Below are positions 48,930-56,641 of a stretch of DNA of 64,000 bases, piece by piece. The DNA is from Candidatus Pelagibacter communis. Its GTDB lineage: Bacteria > Pseudomonadota > Alphaproteobacteria > Pelagibacterales > Pelagibacteraceae. The stretch lies in contig NZ_LANA01000001.1 in assembly GCF_012932795.1 (NCBI RefSeq), positions 626,858 through 690,857 of the forward strand, written 5' to 3'. Both the position numbers and the translations under genes were made by a program. The stretch's first letter is position 1; each line of letters begins with the position of its first letter. The notes under the pieces were generated by a model that saw nothing but the letters and a program-made list of their open reading frames with translations, was not told where the DNA came from and did not search any database.

Positions 48930-50233
48930 TGAATCAATATGTTGAGAAATATTTTTTAATACTGTTTTCTGTTATTCCAATTTCTATAATTGCTGGGTCT
49001 TCAGTCTCAATAATAAACATATTATTAATAGTGATATCTTTTTTATCATTAATGTTTTACCAAAAAAATTGGGACTGGTTGTTTCATCCAGTTATTAAAT
49101 TACTTTTCTTGCTATATTTATATTTAATTTTGAATTCATTTATATCATTAGAACCTAGTGTTGGAATTTATAGAAACCTTGGCTTTATAAGGTTTATTTT
49201 CTTATTTGCTGCTTTCAATTATTTTCTATCAAACTCAAAAAATTTTAAATTTATTTTTTTCGTATGGTTTATGATTATAGCGATAGTTTTTTTTGATGTA
49301 CTTATAGAAGTATATTCGGGAAGCAATATATTGGGATATAAAACTTTTATTGGGGATAGAGTTGTCAGTTTTTTTAAAGATGAGCCTATTGTAGGTGGGT
49401 ATGTAAATTCTTTTTATTTAATGGTTATAGGATTTTTATTCTGTAACAGTAAAAAATATTTTTTTTTAAAAAATAATTATTTTGCAATTTTATTTTCTTT
49501 TATTTTTTTATCACTAATAATATTAACAGGTGAAAGATCTAATGGTATCAAAGCACTTTTTGGTTTTTTAATTTTTTACCTATTTTATTTCAATTTTATA
49601 AATAATAAAAAAAAAATATTTTCTTTTTTCATATTATTTATTTTATTTTTTACATATCTCTCGCAAAATAAGAACTTACAGTATAGATATTTTAAACAAA
49701 TTGACTCCAATCTAAAAGAAGTTTTTCTTGGAAGAGGTTCTGTTCCTTTGGCATTACAAAATGTAGAATTAAAATTTAAGTTTGAAGCATTAATCAAAAG
49801 TAATATATATCTAGGTTTGTATAAGTCAGGTTATAAAGTTTTTAAAAATTACCCAATTTTTGGCGTTGGTAATAAAAATTACAGAATTGAAAGTTGTAAT
49901 CAGAAGAATCTAGAGTACAAATATTTATGCGCCACACATCCTCATCAAGTTTATTTTGAGTTTTTAGCAGAGCATGGGTTGATAGGTACAATCGTGCTTT
50001 TGTCTATAATCATTTACTTGATTTTTAGAAATATCAAAATTTTTATCCTTGATAAGAATTTTCTTCAGATTGGATCATTCTCTTATTTGATTTGTTTATT
50101 TATACCTTTTTTACCAAGTGGATCCTTTTTTAATGATTATAATTTGACCTTATTTTGGATTAATTTTTCAATTTTATATGCATCTAATCCAAAAACTAAT
50201 ATTATTAAAAATTTAAATTACAATGTTAAGTAA
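48929..50233 (+). CDS. O-antigen ligase/polymerase-like membrane protein (Wzy_C family)
   Basis: The 434-residue protein has about ten to twelve hydrophobic helices. A periplasmic loop (ILTGERSNGIKALFG and the long stretch YPIFGVGNKNYRIES to CATHPHQVYFEFLAEHGLIG) carries the conserved Arg and His typical of WaaL/Wzy proteins. These join or polymerise O-antigen units at the periplasmic side. No other lipopolysaccharide genes flank it, and the N- and C-terminal parts are rich in Phe and Ile. Ligase versus polymerase cannot be decided. Confidence 0.78.
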   Translation: MNQYVEKYFLILFSVIPISIIAGSSVSIINILLIVISFLSLMFYQKNWDWLFHPVIKLLFLLYLYLILNSFISLEPSVGIYRNLGFIRFIFLFAAFNYFLSNSKNFKFIFFVWFMIIAIVFFDVLIEVYSGSNILGYKTFIGDRVVSFFKDEPIVGGYVNSFYLMVIGFLFCNSKKYFFLKNNYFAILFSFIFLSLIILTGERSNGIKALFGFLIFYLFYFNFINNKKKIFSFFILFILFFTYLSQNKNLQYRYFKQIDSNLKEVFLGRGSVPLALQNVELKFKFEALIKSNIYLGLYKSGYKVFKNYPIFGVGNKNYRIESCNQKNLEYKYLCATHPHQVYFEFLAEHGLIGTIVLLSIIIYLIFRNIKIFILDKNFLQIGSFSYLICLFIPFLPSGSFFNDYNLTLFWINFSILYASNPKTNIIKNLNYNVK

Positions 50234-50256
50234 GCATATTTGATTAGATACATTTA

Positions 50257-50331
50257 GGGCCGTTAGCTCAATAGTAGAGTACTGCATTGACATTGCAGGG
50301 GTAGTTGGAGCGTAACCAACACGGCCCACCA
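50257..50331 (+). tRNA. tRNA-Val (GAC) with abnormal T-loop and D-loop
   Basis: Acceptor GGGCCGT/ACGGCCC, D stem GCTC/GAGT, anticodon stem CTGCA/TGCAG with loop TTGACAT (anticodon GAC), variable loop of five and T stem GTTGG/CCAAC all pair. CCA is encoded. The T-loop is AGCGTAA instead of a TTCRANN loop, and the D-loop AATAGTA lacks one of the two conserved G. It may be a decaying or unusual tRNA. Confidence 0.75.
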
Positions 50332-50395
50332 TCACTAACATTTTGGCTATACTAGACATCTCTCAAATAATAATATAATTAAAGTTTAACTTTAA

Positions 50396-50472
50396 GGGCC
50401 TGTAGCTCAGTTGGTTAGAGCAGTACACTCATAATGTATTGGTCCCAGGTTCGAGTCCTGGCGGGCCCACCA
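50396..50472 (+). tRNA. tRNA with CAT anticodon (elongator Met or Ile2)
   Basis: A canonical cloverleaf: acceptor GGGCCTG/CGGGCCC, D arm GCTC-AGTTGGTTA-GAGC, anticodon stem GTACA/TGTAT (one G-T) with loop CTCATAA, T stem CCAGG/CCTGG with loop TTCGAGT, discriminator A and encoded CCA. The acceptor starts with G1-C72, so it is not the initiator. Elongator Met and lysidine-modified Ile2 cannot be separated by eye; the sequence near the variable loop (TTGGTC) leans to Ile2. Confidence 0.92.
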
Positions 50473-50492
50473 AAAATTATTTATATAAATGA

Positions 50493-51089
50493 TTATTTAG
50501 CAAAATCTTCTAAGCTAGAAAAAAGAGCTCTAATATCTCCGTCATTATTTTGGATGATGGATGAAAATTCTTCTTTTTGAGTCCTTGCAAGACTCAAACC
50601 TTCAATAATCAGATCTCTGATTAAGGGGTTTTCTTTATTTTTGGTATAAATTCTCCAATCTATTTTAACCTCTGGTCTTTGTTCTGTCGAAATTAAAACG
50701 CTAGAAACCATTGTATAATTTTCATTTAATTTTTTTTTTGATTTAACTTCTATCTCTGGGTTCGAATATTCAGCCAATCTACTAGCAAAGCTTTTTAAAA
50801 AATAATTTCTAAAAAGAAGAGTGTATTCTTTCTTTTCGTCCTCACTGATATTTTTTCTGTAGGATCCCAAGGTATATAAACCAATCCCGTTGATATCAAC
50901 AGTTTCAGTTGCAATTTTTTTAAGTTTATCAATTTTTTCTTGTTTTGTAGAGTCACTACTTAGAACTGTTGAAGCTCTATTCACTGTTGATTGAACAAAT
51001 ATATCTGGTTCGATCGAATAGGAAATATTGATATTGAGTATATTAATTAAAATTAAAGTTATTAATGATAAAAACTTTTTTGATAGCAT
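50493..51089 (-). CDS. mlaC: MlaC-family phospholipid-binding periplasmic protein
   Basis: MlaC shuttles phospholipids between outer and inner membrane. A signal peptide (residues 1-25, ending NISYSIEPD) is present. The body matches the Tol_Tol_Ttg2 family (TVDINGIGLYTLGSYRKN, YTLLFRNYFLKSFASRLAEY, KIDWRIYTKNKENPLIRDLIIEGLSLARTQKEEFSSIIQ in part). Length is 198 residues. The MlaA gene is 11 bp upstream on the same strand; the MlaDEF transporter is not in the window. Confidence 0.92.
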   Translation of the reverse strand: MLSKKFLSLITLILINILNINISYSIEPDIFVQSTVNRASTVLSSDSTKQEKIDKLKKIATETVDINGIGLYTLGSYRKNISEDEKKEYTLLFRNYFLKSFASRLAEYSNPEIEVKSKKKLNENYTMVSSVLISTEQRPEVKIDWRIYTKNKENPLIRDLIIEGLSLARTQKEEFSSIIQNNDGDIRALFSSLEDFAK

Positions 51090-51100
51090 TTAGTTATGAT

Positions 51101-51883
51101 TTATTGAGTCTCTACTTCTTCCCAATCACTATCATTTTGGGTTTCAGTTGTTTTATTCGAATTAGAAATTTTTCTTTGTCTATCTTGTAAATATAAACTT
51201 CTAATTGATGCATAGAAATCCATAGAATTTTTTTCTAGATTTTCTAATGAGTCTATGTTTTTTGCTCTAAAGTTTACTCCTTGAAATCCTCTAGATCCCC
51301 AATAATCAACTTCAGAAAAATGATGAGTATCTTTTTTTGCAGTTATATTATACCAAGGGTCTCCACCAAGCATATTTGCAAATGATCCAATAGTATCTCT
51401 AGCTGTTGATGGTCCTAAAACTGGAATAACTAAATAACAACCCTCTGCAATACCTATAGCACCAAGTGACTGTCCATAGTCTTCTTTTTCATACTCAGTT
51501 AACCCCATGTGTTCTGCTACATCAAATAATCCTAATAATCCTATAGTTGAATTGACAACTAATCTAGCTGTATTTTCTCCAGCTTTTTTAAATTGACCTT
51601 GTAAAATATTATTGGGAATAGTGACTAGATTTGAAATATTATCAAGAACATTACTTGTTCCCATCCTAATTGGAGAAGGTAAGGTCCTATAAGCCTTTGA
51701 AACTGGTTCGAAAATAACATCATCTAAAGCCATATTAAATTTAAATGTTGCTCTATTTATTTTTTCGAAACAATCTTTTACATCTTCAGGTTTTTTAGAT
51801 AGACTATTTTCACCATCTGTGTCAGCATTTGCATTTGTTGCTAACATTAAACTTAATAAAGATATTATTAAAATTTTTTTCAT
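51101..51883 (-). CDS. mlaA: MlaA/VacJ family protein without lipobox
   Basis: MlaA is normally an outer-membrane lipoprotein that removes misplaced phospholipids. The core is clear (FEKINRATFKFNMALDDVIFEPVSKAY, NDILSNL-type helices, SLGAIGIAEGCYLVIPVLGPSTARDTIG). The signal peptide ends ATNANADTDG with no Cys, and the first Cys is residue 38, so it is probably cleaved by signal peptidase I rather than lipidated. Length is 260 residues with an acidic C-terminus. It is 11 bp from mlaC. Confidence 0.93.
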   Translation of the reverse strand: MKKILIISLLSLMLATNANADTDGENSLSKKPEDVKDCFEKINRATFKFNMALDDVIFEPVSKAYRTLPSPIRMGTSNVLDNISNLVTIPNNILQGQFKKAGENTARLVVNSTIGLLGLFDVAEHMGLTEYEKEDYGQSLGAIGIAEGCYLVIPVLGPSTARDTIGSFANMLGGDPWYNITAKKDTHHFSEVDYWGSRGFQGVNFRAKNIDSLENLEKNSMDFYASIRSLYLQDRQRKISNSNKTTETQNDSDWEEVETQ

Positions 51884-51952
51884 TATTTGATAACTATATA
51901 TTATATATATTGTGAAAGTAAATCGAGAATTAGCCTAAAATAGGATAGAAAA

Positions 51953-52696
51953 ATGGCCATAAAAACCTTATTAAACTATTCACCAAACTTTAACCCTGAA
52001 AAAAGATTATCTAGTCAAATCAAATTTATTATTTTTCATTACACAGGTATGAAAAGTGAGTCGGGTGCCCTAAATAGACTTACAAATATACAATCTAGGG
52101 TTAGTAGTCATTATATGATTAAAAATAATGGAGAAACTGTGAGAATGGTTCCTGACCTATACATAGCTTGGCACGCAGGTAAATCTTCATGGAAAAATTA
52201 CAAAAATTTAAATCAAAGTTCTATTGGAATTGAAATTACAAACCCTGGACACCAGTTTGGTTATAAAAGATTTAAAAAAAAACAAATCGCTTCTCTCTTG
52301 AAGTTAAGTAAATTTTTAATAAAAAAATATAAAATTAGTTCTAAGAATATTTTAGGGCACGCAGACATAGCTCCTGAAAGAAAAAATGATCCAGGAGAAA
52401 AATTTCCATGGGAGTATTTATTTAAAAATAAAATAGGAATATGGCACTCATTAGAGAAAAAAAATTTGATAAAAAATAGAAAAATTAAAATTAAAAAGAC
52501 AGAAGAAAGATCTTTTTTTAAAAACTTATTTGCAATTGGATACTCAAAAAAACACCAAACAAGCATGAATAAAGCTAAATATTTAAGAAGGTTAGTAAAA
52601 AACTTTCAAAGAAGGTTTAGGCAGGAGCTGATAAACAGTAAAATTGATAGAGAATGCTTGCTTATCAGCGAAGATCTTATTAAAAAATATGATTAA
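51953..52696 (+). CDS. N-acetylmuramoyl-L-alanine amidase, AmiD/AmpD-like
   Basis: This 247-residue amidase_2 protein has zinc ligands in IIFHYTGM and ILGHADIAPERKNDPGEKFPW, and the substrate strand SIGIEITNPG. It cleaves the lactyl-L-Ala bond of muropeptides. No signal peptide is visible, so a cytoplasmic AmpD-like recycling role is possible, although the sequence resembles AmiD types. The C-terminal 80 residues are basic and of unknown function. It precedes the RNase P RNA gene. Confidence 0.88.
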   Translation: MAIKTLLNYSPNFNPEKRLSSQIKFIIFHYTGMKSESGALNRLTNIQSRVSSHYMIKNNGETVRMVPDLYIAWHAGKSSWKNYKNLNQSSIGIEITNPGHQFGYKRFKKKQIASLLKLSKFLIKKYKISSKNILGHADIAPERKNDPGEKFPWEYLFKNKIGIWHSLEKKNLIKNRKIKIKKTEERSFFKNLFAIGYSKKHQTSMNKAKYLRRLVKNFQRRFRQELINSKIDRECLLISEDLIKKYD

Positions 52697-52703
52697 ATTT
52701 TTC

Positions 52704-52731
52704 TTGAAGTTATTTATTTAAGTAATAAATT
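52704..52731 (+). promoter_or_regulatory. Candidate promoter of rnpB
   Basis: TTGAAG at 52704-52709 and TAAATT at 52726-52731 are separated by 16 bp. The expected start, about 52738, falls on the first bases of the P1 helix of the RNase P RNA. Confidence 0.5.
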
Positions 52732-52736
52732 ACAAA

Positions 52737-53090
52737 TGCTAGATGAACGACTTGTCGCTTTAATTTTTAAAGAGGAAAGTCCGGGCTCCGCAAAGACACA
52801 GTGCCAGATAATACCTGGCAGGGGAAACCCTAGGGATAGTGCCACAGAAAATATACCGCCATAACATGGCAAGGGTGAAAAGGTGTGGTAAGAGCACACC
52901 GGTTCTATTGGTAACAATGAACGCTGGAAAACCCCACTGGGAGCAAGACTAAGTAGAGATGACACAGTTGCAAAACAAAAAGCCGTCTTTGGCTAGTCAT
53001 CAGGGTTAGTTGCTTGAGCTTAAGAGTGATTTTAAGCCTAGAGAAATGATAAGTTTTAACGACAGAACCCGGCTTATAGTTTGTCTAGCA
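52737..53090 (+). ncRNA. rnpB: RNase P RNA (bacterial class A)
   Basis: The universally conserved segment GAGGAAAGTCCGGGCTCC starts near 52771, and its partner ACAGAACCCGGCTTATA near 53062. Together they form P4 and the catalytic core. The ends TGCTAGA (52737-52743) and TCTAGCA (53084-53090) pair as P1. GGGGAAACCC and the conserved AGAGCAC region follow. It is the ribozyme that trims tRNA 5' ends, and together with the promoter it explains the 650-bp protein-free gap. Confidence 0.95.
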
Positions 53091-53138
53091 AACTTATCCT
53101 CAATAACTATTTTATAAAAAAATACATGTTCACCTTTT

Positions 53139-53154
53139 GATTCATAATTGAGTC
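53139..53154. promoter_or_regulatory. Two GANTC sites 11 bp apart upstream of mraZ-ftsZ
   Basis: GATTC at 53139-53143 and GAGTC at 53150-53154 lie about one helical turn apart in the rnpB-mraZ gap, 123 bp before the -35. Such sites could be methylated by the CcrM encoded in this window. In Caulobacter, division genes including ftsZ are regulated through GANTC. The role here is inferred. Confidence 0.4.
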
Positions 53155-53276
53155 ATTTCTGTTCTTTTTTTTCTTTTTCAGATTGCAGTATGTTTAAAAT
53201 GAAATTGATCTTTAACTAAATAACAATATACAAGAATTACCCATAATTATTAGTAAATCTGCTTAAAATGAACATA

Positions 53277-53305
53277 TTGACTTAAGTTTAAAAAACCCAT
53301 ATTGT
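53277..53305 (+). promoter_or_regulatory. Sigma70-type promoter of the mraZ-ftsZ cluster
   Basis: TTGACT (53277-53282, five of six consensus) and TATTGT (53300-53305, four of six) have the ideal 17-bp spacing. The expected start is about 53312, giving a leader of some 36 nt. MraZ-like boxes overlap the spacer end, the -10 and the start point. Confidence 0.65.
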
Positions 53306-53319
53306 CCCATATATTCCCA
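53295..53319 (-). promoter_or_regulatory. MraZ operator: three TGGGN boxes 10 bp apart
   Basis: CCCA occurs at 53296-53299, 53306-53309 and 53316-53319, exactly 10 bp apart. Read on the minus strand these are TGGGT, TGGGA, TGGGA with 5-nt spacers, the known binding pattern of MraZ. The -10 lies between boxes 1 and 2, so binding would block RNA polymerase. This points to autorepression of mraZ and co-control of the genes behind it. Confidence 0.8.
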
Positions 53320-53347
53320 ATTATGGAATTTATGAAATATAAAAAAT

Positions 53348-53827
53348 ATGTTTTTATCTACTTACGAGAACAGAATAGACAAAAAGGGAAGGGTGTCAGT
53401 GCCAGCTAATTTTAGGTCTCACCTTTCAAATTTGGGATATAATGGAGTTATTTGCTATCCATCATTCAATAATCAATCTATTGAAGCTTGTTCACAAGAC
53501 AGAATTGAAAAACTTTCATCAAGTATAGACTCTCTTAATCCATTTGAAGAAAAAAGAGACTATTTTGCAACATCAATATTGTCTGAAAGTATAAATTTAC
53601 AATTTGATAGCGAAGGAAGAATTTCGCTTTCAACAAAATTATTAAATCATGCAAAAATAAAAAATAGCATGTTGTTTGTAGGTCAAGGTCAAACATTCCA
53701 AATATGGGAACCAACATCATTTGAAAAATTTAAGGTCAATGCTAGAAAAAAAGCGAATTTAAATCGTGCAAGCCTTAAATGGGAAAAACATTTTAATAAT
53801 AATGAGGGGAATAAAAATGACAATTAA
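53348..53827 (+). CDS. mraZ: Transcriptional regulator MraZ
   Basis: MraZ has two AbrB/SpoVT-like repeats; the first is [20 protein letters not shown] and the second starts [21 protein letters not shown]. Members form rings and repress their own dcw operon through TGGG boxes. It is 159 residues, and the C-terminal tail is basic. Its last 11 bp overlap the start of ftsZ, so the two are coupled. Confidence 0.95.
   Translation: MFLSTYENRIDKKGRVSVPANFRSHLSNLGYNGVICYPSFNNQSIEACSQDRIEKLSSSIDSLNPFEEKRDYFATSILSESINLQFDSEGRISLSTKLLNHAKIKNSMLFVGQGQTFQIWEPTSFEKFKVNARKKANLNRASLKWEKHFNNNEGNKNDN
53804..53809 (+). promoter_or_regulatory. Strong Shine-Dalgarno for ftsZ
   Basis: GAGGGG lies 7 nt before the ftsZ ATG at 53817 and inside the end of mraZ. 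Most genes in this window lack a clear purine-rich site, so this one stands out. It supports the 53817 start over the longer frame and high FtsZ output. Confidence 0.7.
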
Positions 53828-55307
53828 CTTTAAAGCACCAGAGATAAAAGAATTGCAGCCACGATTACTAGTTGTGGGAGTTGGAGGTGCAGGTGGAAAT
53901 GCACTTAATGAAATGATTGATAATGGATTGCAAGGGGTGGAATTTATTGCTGTCAATACTGATGCACAAGATTTAAAATCAAGTAAAGCAAAAGCAAGAA
54001 TTCAAATTGGTTTAAATTTAACAAAAGGTTTAGGTGCAGGAGCCAAGCATGACATTGGTCAAGCAGCTGCAGACGAGTCTTTAAATGATATTATTAATAC
54101 ACTCCAGGGTGCAAATATGGTTTTCATTGCTGCTGGTATGGGAGGTGGAACTGGTACAGGAGCAGCACACGTGATTGCAAGAGCCGCCAAAGAATTAAAT
54201 ATTTTAACAGTAGGTGTTGTTACCCTACCTTTTTTATATGAAGGACCCTCAAGAATGAGAACAGCTCAGCAAGGTCTTGAAGAATTAAGAAAACATGTAG
54301 ATACAATTATTGTAATTCCAAATCAAAATTTATTTAAAATTGCGAATGAGCAAACTACATTTGAAGAGTCATTCAAGCTTTCAAATAATGTTTTGATGCA
54401 AGGTGTACAAAGTGTAACTGATTTAATGGTTAGACCAGGGATAGTTAACTTAGACTTTGCAGATGTCGAAACCGTAATGTCATCAATGGGAAAAGCTATG
54501 ATGGGAACAGGAGAAGCTGAAGGAGAAGATAGAGCAACAAAAGCGACAGATATGGCAATCAGCAATCCGTTGATTGATGACTATACATTAAAAGGTGCAA
54601 AAGGTTTGTTAGTAAACATTACTGGTGGAAAGGATCTTAAACTTTTTGAAGTTGATGAAGTTGTAAACAAGATAAGAGCCGAAGTAGATCCAGAGGCTGA
54701 AGTTATCATTGGAGCTATCACTTCTAGTGATCTTGATGGAAAAATCAGAGTATCAATTGTTGCTACTGCATTAGATGGACAGCAACCAGACAGTAAATCT
54801 GTGATTAATATGGTTCATAGAATACAAAATAGGAATCCTGGGTATTCAGACTTTAATACTACGGGTACAACTCAATCATTTAATTATTCATCTACAGTAA
54901 CGAGTCCTATTTCAGATGGAGCAAATGCATTAAAGTTAGAAAATGAAATTATTGCAGAAACAACTATAAATAACTCATCATCAAAAATTATGAATGAACA
55001 GACTGTTGCAAATCAAGAAGTTGAAAGTATTGTTGGAGACAATAATCTTAATGACTATGAACAATCTTTTGCTGAGGAAGCAGTAAGTACAACTAGTGAA
55101 ATTAAGGAAAAAAATGTTATGGAGACAAAGCATATTTCTAATGGATTGGAAAACTTTGGTGTAGAAGGCGAGAGTGCACCAGATTTATTTAATGCAGATT
55201 ATGAAAATCCAGAATCAGAGAGCTTATTATCTTCGGAAGGTTTAGAAAATATTTCAGACGATGATGATCTAGAAATACCTGCATTTTTAAGAAGACAAAA
55301 AAATTAA
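53817..55307 (+). CDS. ftsZ: Cell division GTPase FtsZ
   Basis: FtsZ builds the division ring. Tubulin signature GGGTGTG is at residues 109-115, after a glycine-rich N-terminal loop ([10 protein letters not shown]). The T7 synergy loop, with [12 protein letters not shown], is present. The long Ser/Glu/Asn-rich linker ends in the conserved peptide [12 protein letters not shown] that binds FtsA/ZipA-type anchors. The protein is 496 residues from the ATG at 53817. It lies second in the cluster, right after mraZ, instead of at the far end after ftsA. Confidence 0.96.
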   Translation: MTINFKAPEIKELQPRLLVVGVGGAGGNALNEMIDNGLQGVEFIAVNTDAQDLKSSKAKARIQIGLNLTKGLGAGAKHDIGQAAADESLNDIINTLQGANMVFIAAGMGGGTGTGAAHVIARAAKELNILTVGVVTLPFLYEGPSRMRTAQQGLEELRKHVDTIIVIPNQNLFKIANEQTTFEESFKLSNNVLMQGVQSVTDLMVRPGIVNLDFADVETVMSSMGKAMMGTGEAEGEDRATKATDMAISNPLIDDYTLKGAKGLLVNITGGKDLKLFEVDEVVNKIRAEVDPEAEVIIGAITSSDLDGKIRVSIVATALDGQQPDSKSVINMVHRIQNRNPGYSDFNTTGTTQSFNYSSTVTSPISDGANALKLENEIIAETTINNSSSKIMNEQTVANQEVESIVGDNNLNDYEQSFAEEAVSTTSEIKEKNVMETKHISNGLENFGVEGESAPDLFNADYENPESESLLSSEGLENISDDDDLEIPAFLRRQKN

Positions 55308-55325
55308 TGGTCTTCGAGAAAATAA

Positions 55326-56336
55326 ATGATAGCCACCATAATACCAGATGTGAGAAGTCACTATCCGGTGTTACTAACTGAACTAATTAGTATTATAACC
55401 CCTCAATATGGTGGCACATTTATTGACTGTACATTTGGTCAAGGTGGATACACAAAAAAAATACTAAATTTTAAAAATACAAAAGTTATCGCTTTAGATA
55501 GGGATTTAGAGACTTTACAAAAAGTTGAAGAAATTCAAAATAAATATGGAAAAAGGTTTTTATTTAAAAATATTAAATTCAGTCAATTAAATAATTTAAA
55601 ACTCAAAAATGAAAGCGTAAAAGGTGTTATTTTTGATCTGGGATATTCTTACACACAAATAAAAGATCCAAAAAAAGGTCTCTCCTTTGAAAGTACTGGA
55701 CAACTTAATATGAAGATGGGAATTAACAATTTTTCTGCGAATGAAGCAATTAACATTCTAGATGAAAAAGAACTTTCTCAAATATTTAAGTTTTTTGGAG
55801 ATGAAAAAGATAGTAATAGAATAGCACATAACATTGTAGAAGATAGAGAGACGAGAGAAATAACAACAGAAGAATTAGTAAGAATTATTGAGTCATCAAA
55901 AAGAAAAAAAAAATCGAAGACACACAGTGCAACAAAAGTTTTCCAAGCATTAAGAATTTTTGTTAATAAAGAAATAAGTGAACTAATTTATGGGTTAATA
56001 AATGCAGCAAGAGTTGTCAAAAAAGATGGAATTATAGCAGTTGTTACATTTCACTCATTAGAAGATAAAATAGTAAAATATTTTTTTAAAAGTTTATCAG
56101 AAAATAAAAGTGTTTCACGATACATGCCAAAGGGTGAAGAAAAAATTAATCTGTTTAAAACTATAAATAAGAAAGCAATCTTTCCATCAGAAATTGAAAT
56201 TAAAAATAACCCTCCATCAAGATCTGCAAAATTAAGATATGTTATAAAGAAAGAAGATTTTTATGACTTTGAAACTGACATCCTAGAAAAATTTGATTAT
56301 TTAATTAAAATTGAAAACTTTTCTAAAAAATTATGA
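55326..56336 (+). CDS. rsmH: 16S rRNA (cytosine(1402)-N(4))-methyltransferase RsmH
   Basis: RsmH methylates C1402 in the ribosomal decoding site. The family features [29 protein letters not shown] (SAM loop), [14 protein letters not shown] and [16 protein letters not shown] are all visible, and [15 protein letters not shown] ends the protein. Length is 336 residues. It overlaps ftsL by 4 bp (ATGA). Confidence 0.96.
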   Translation: MIATIIPDVRSHYPVLLTELISIITPQYGGTFIDCTFGQGGYTKKILNFKNTKVIALDRDLETLQKVEEIQNKYGKRFLFKNIKFSQLNNLKLKNESVKGVIFDLGYSYTQIKDPKKGLSFESTGQLNMKMGINNFSANEAINILDEKELSQIFKFFGDEKDSNRIAHNIVEDRETREITTEELVRIIESSKRKKKSKTHSATKVFQALRIFVNKEISELIYGLINAARVVKKDGIIAVVTFHSLEDKIVKYFFKSLSENKSVSRYMPKGEEKINLFKTINKKAIFPSEIEIKNNPPSRSAKLRYVIKKEDFYDFETDILEKFDYLIKIENFSKKL

Positions 56337-56641
56337 AGAAAGTAGTATTTATATCTATCTTCATACTAATACTAGCTACATCACTAGTAAAGAATTCCAC
56401 AAAAGAAATCGAAGATAAAATTTTTATGGTAAATGAAAATATCAGACCATTAAAATCAGAGTTAGGTGATGTACTTTTAGAGTATAATTACTTAACTTCC
56501 CCAGAAAAATTAACCCAATATCAAAATCAGTATTTTGAAAAAAATTTAATAAAAATTGATATTACTAAAATCAAAAAGTTAATTGAAATGAATACTCAAA
56601 TCAAGATAAGTGACTATATAGAAAAAACTAACAATGAATGA
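56333..56641 (+). CDS. ftsL: FtsL-like cell division protein
   Basis: This 102-residue protein has one N-terminal membrane helix (about residues 4-20) followed by a periplasmic coiled-coil ([32 protein letters not shown]). Sequence similarity is low across the family, but position between rsmH and ftsI is diagnostic. In Escherichia coli FtsL works with FtsB and FtsQ at the septum. It overlaps ftsI by 8 bp. Confidence 0.85.
   Translation: MKKVVFISIFILILATSLVKNSTKEIEDKIFMVNENIRPLKSELGDVLLEYNYLTSPEKLTQYQNQYFEKNLIKIDITKIKKLIEMNTQIKISDYIEKTNNE

Noticed and set aside
48929-50233. Horizontal-transfer island around the O-antigen-ligase-like gene
   Set aside because: Although two tRNA genes lie next to it, there is no integrase, attachment-like repeat or transposase, and base composition matches the surroundings.
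52714-52965. 83-residue minus-strand frame over the RNase P RNA
   Set aside because: The region is a structural RNA with P1 and P4 elements on the plus strand; the frame is incidental.
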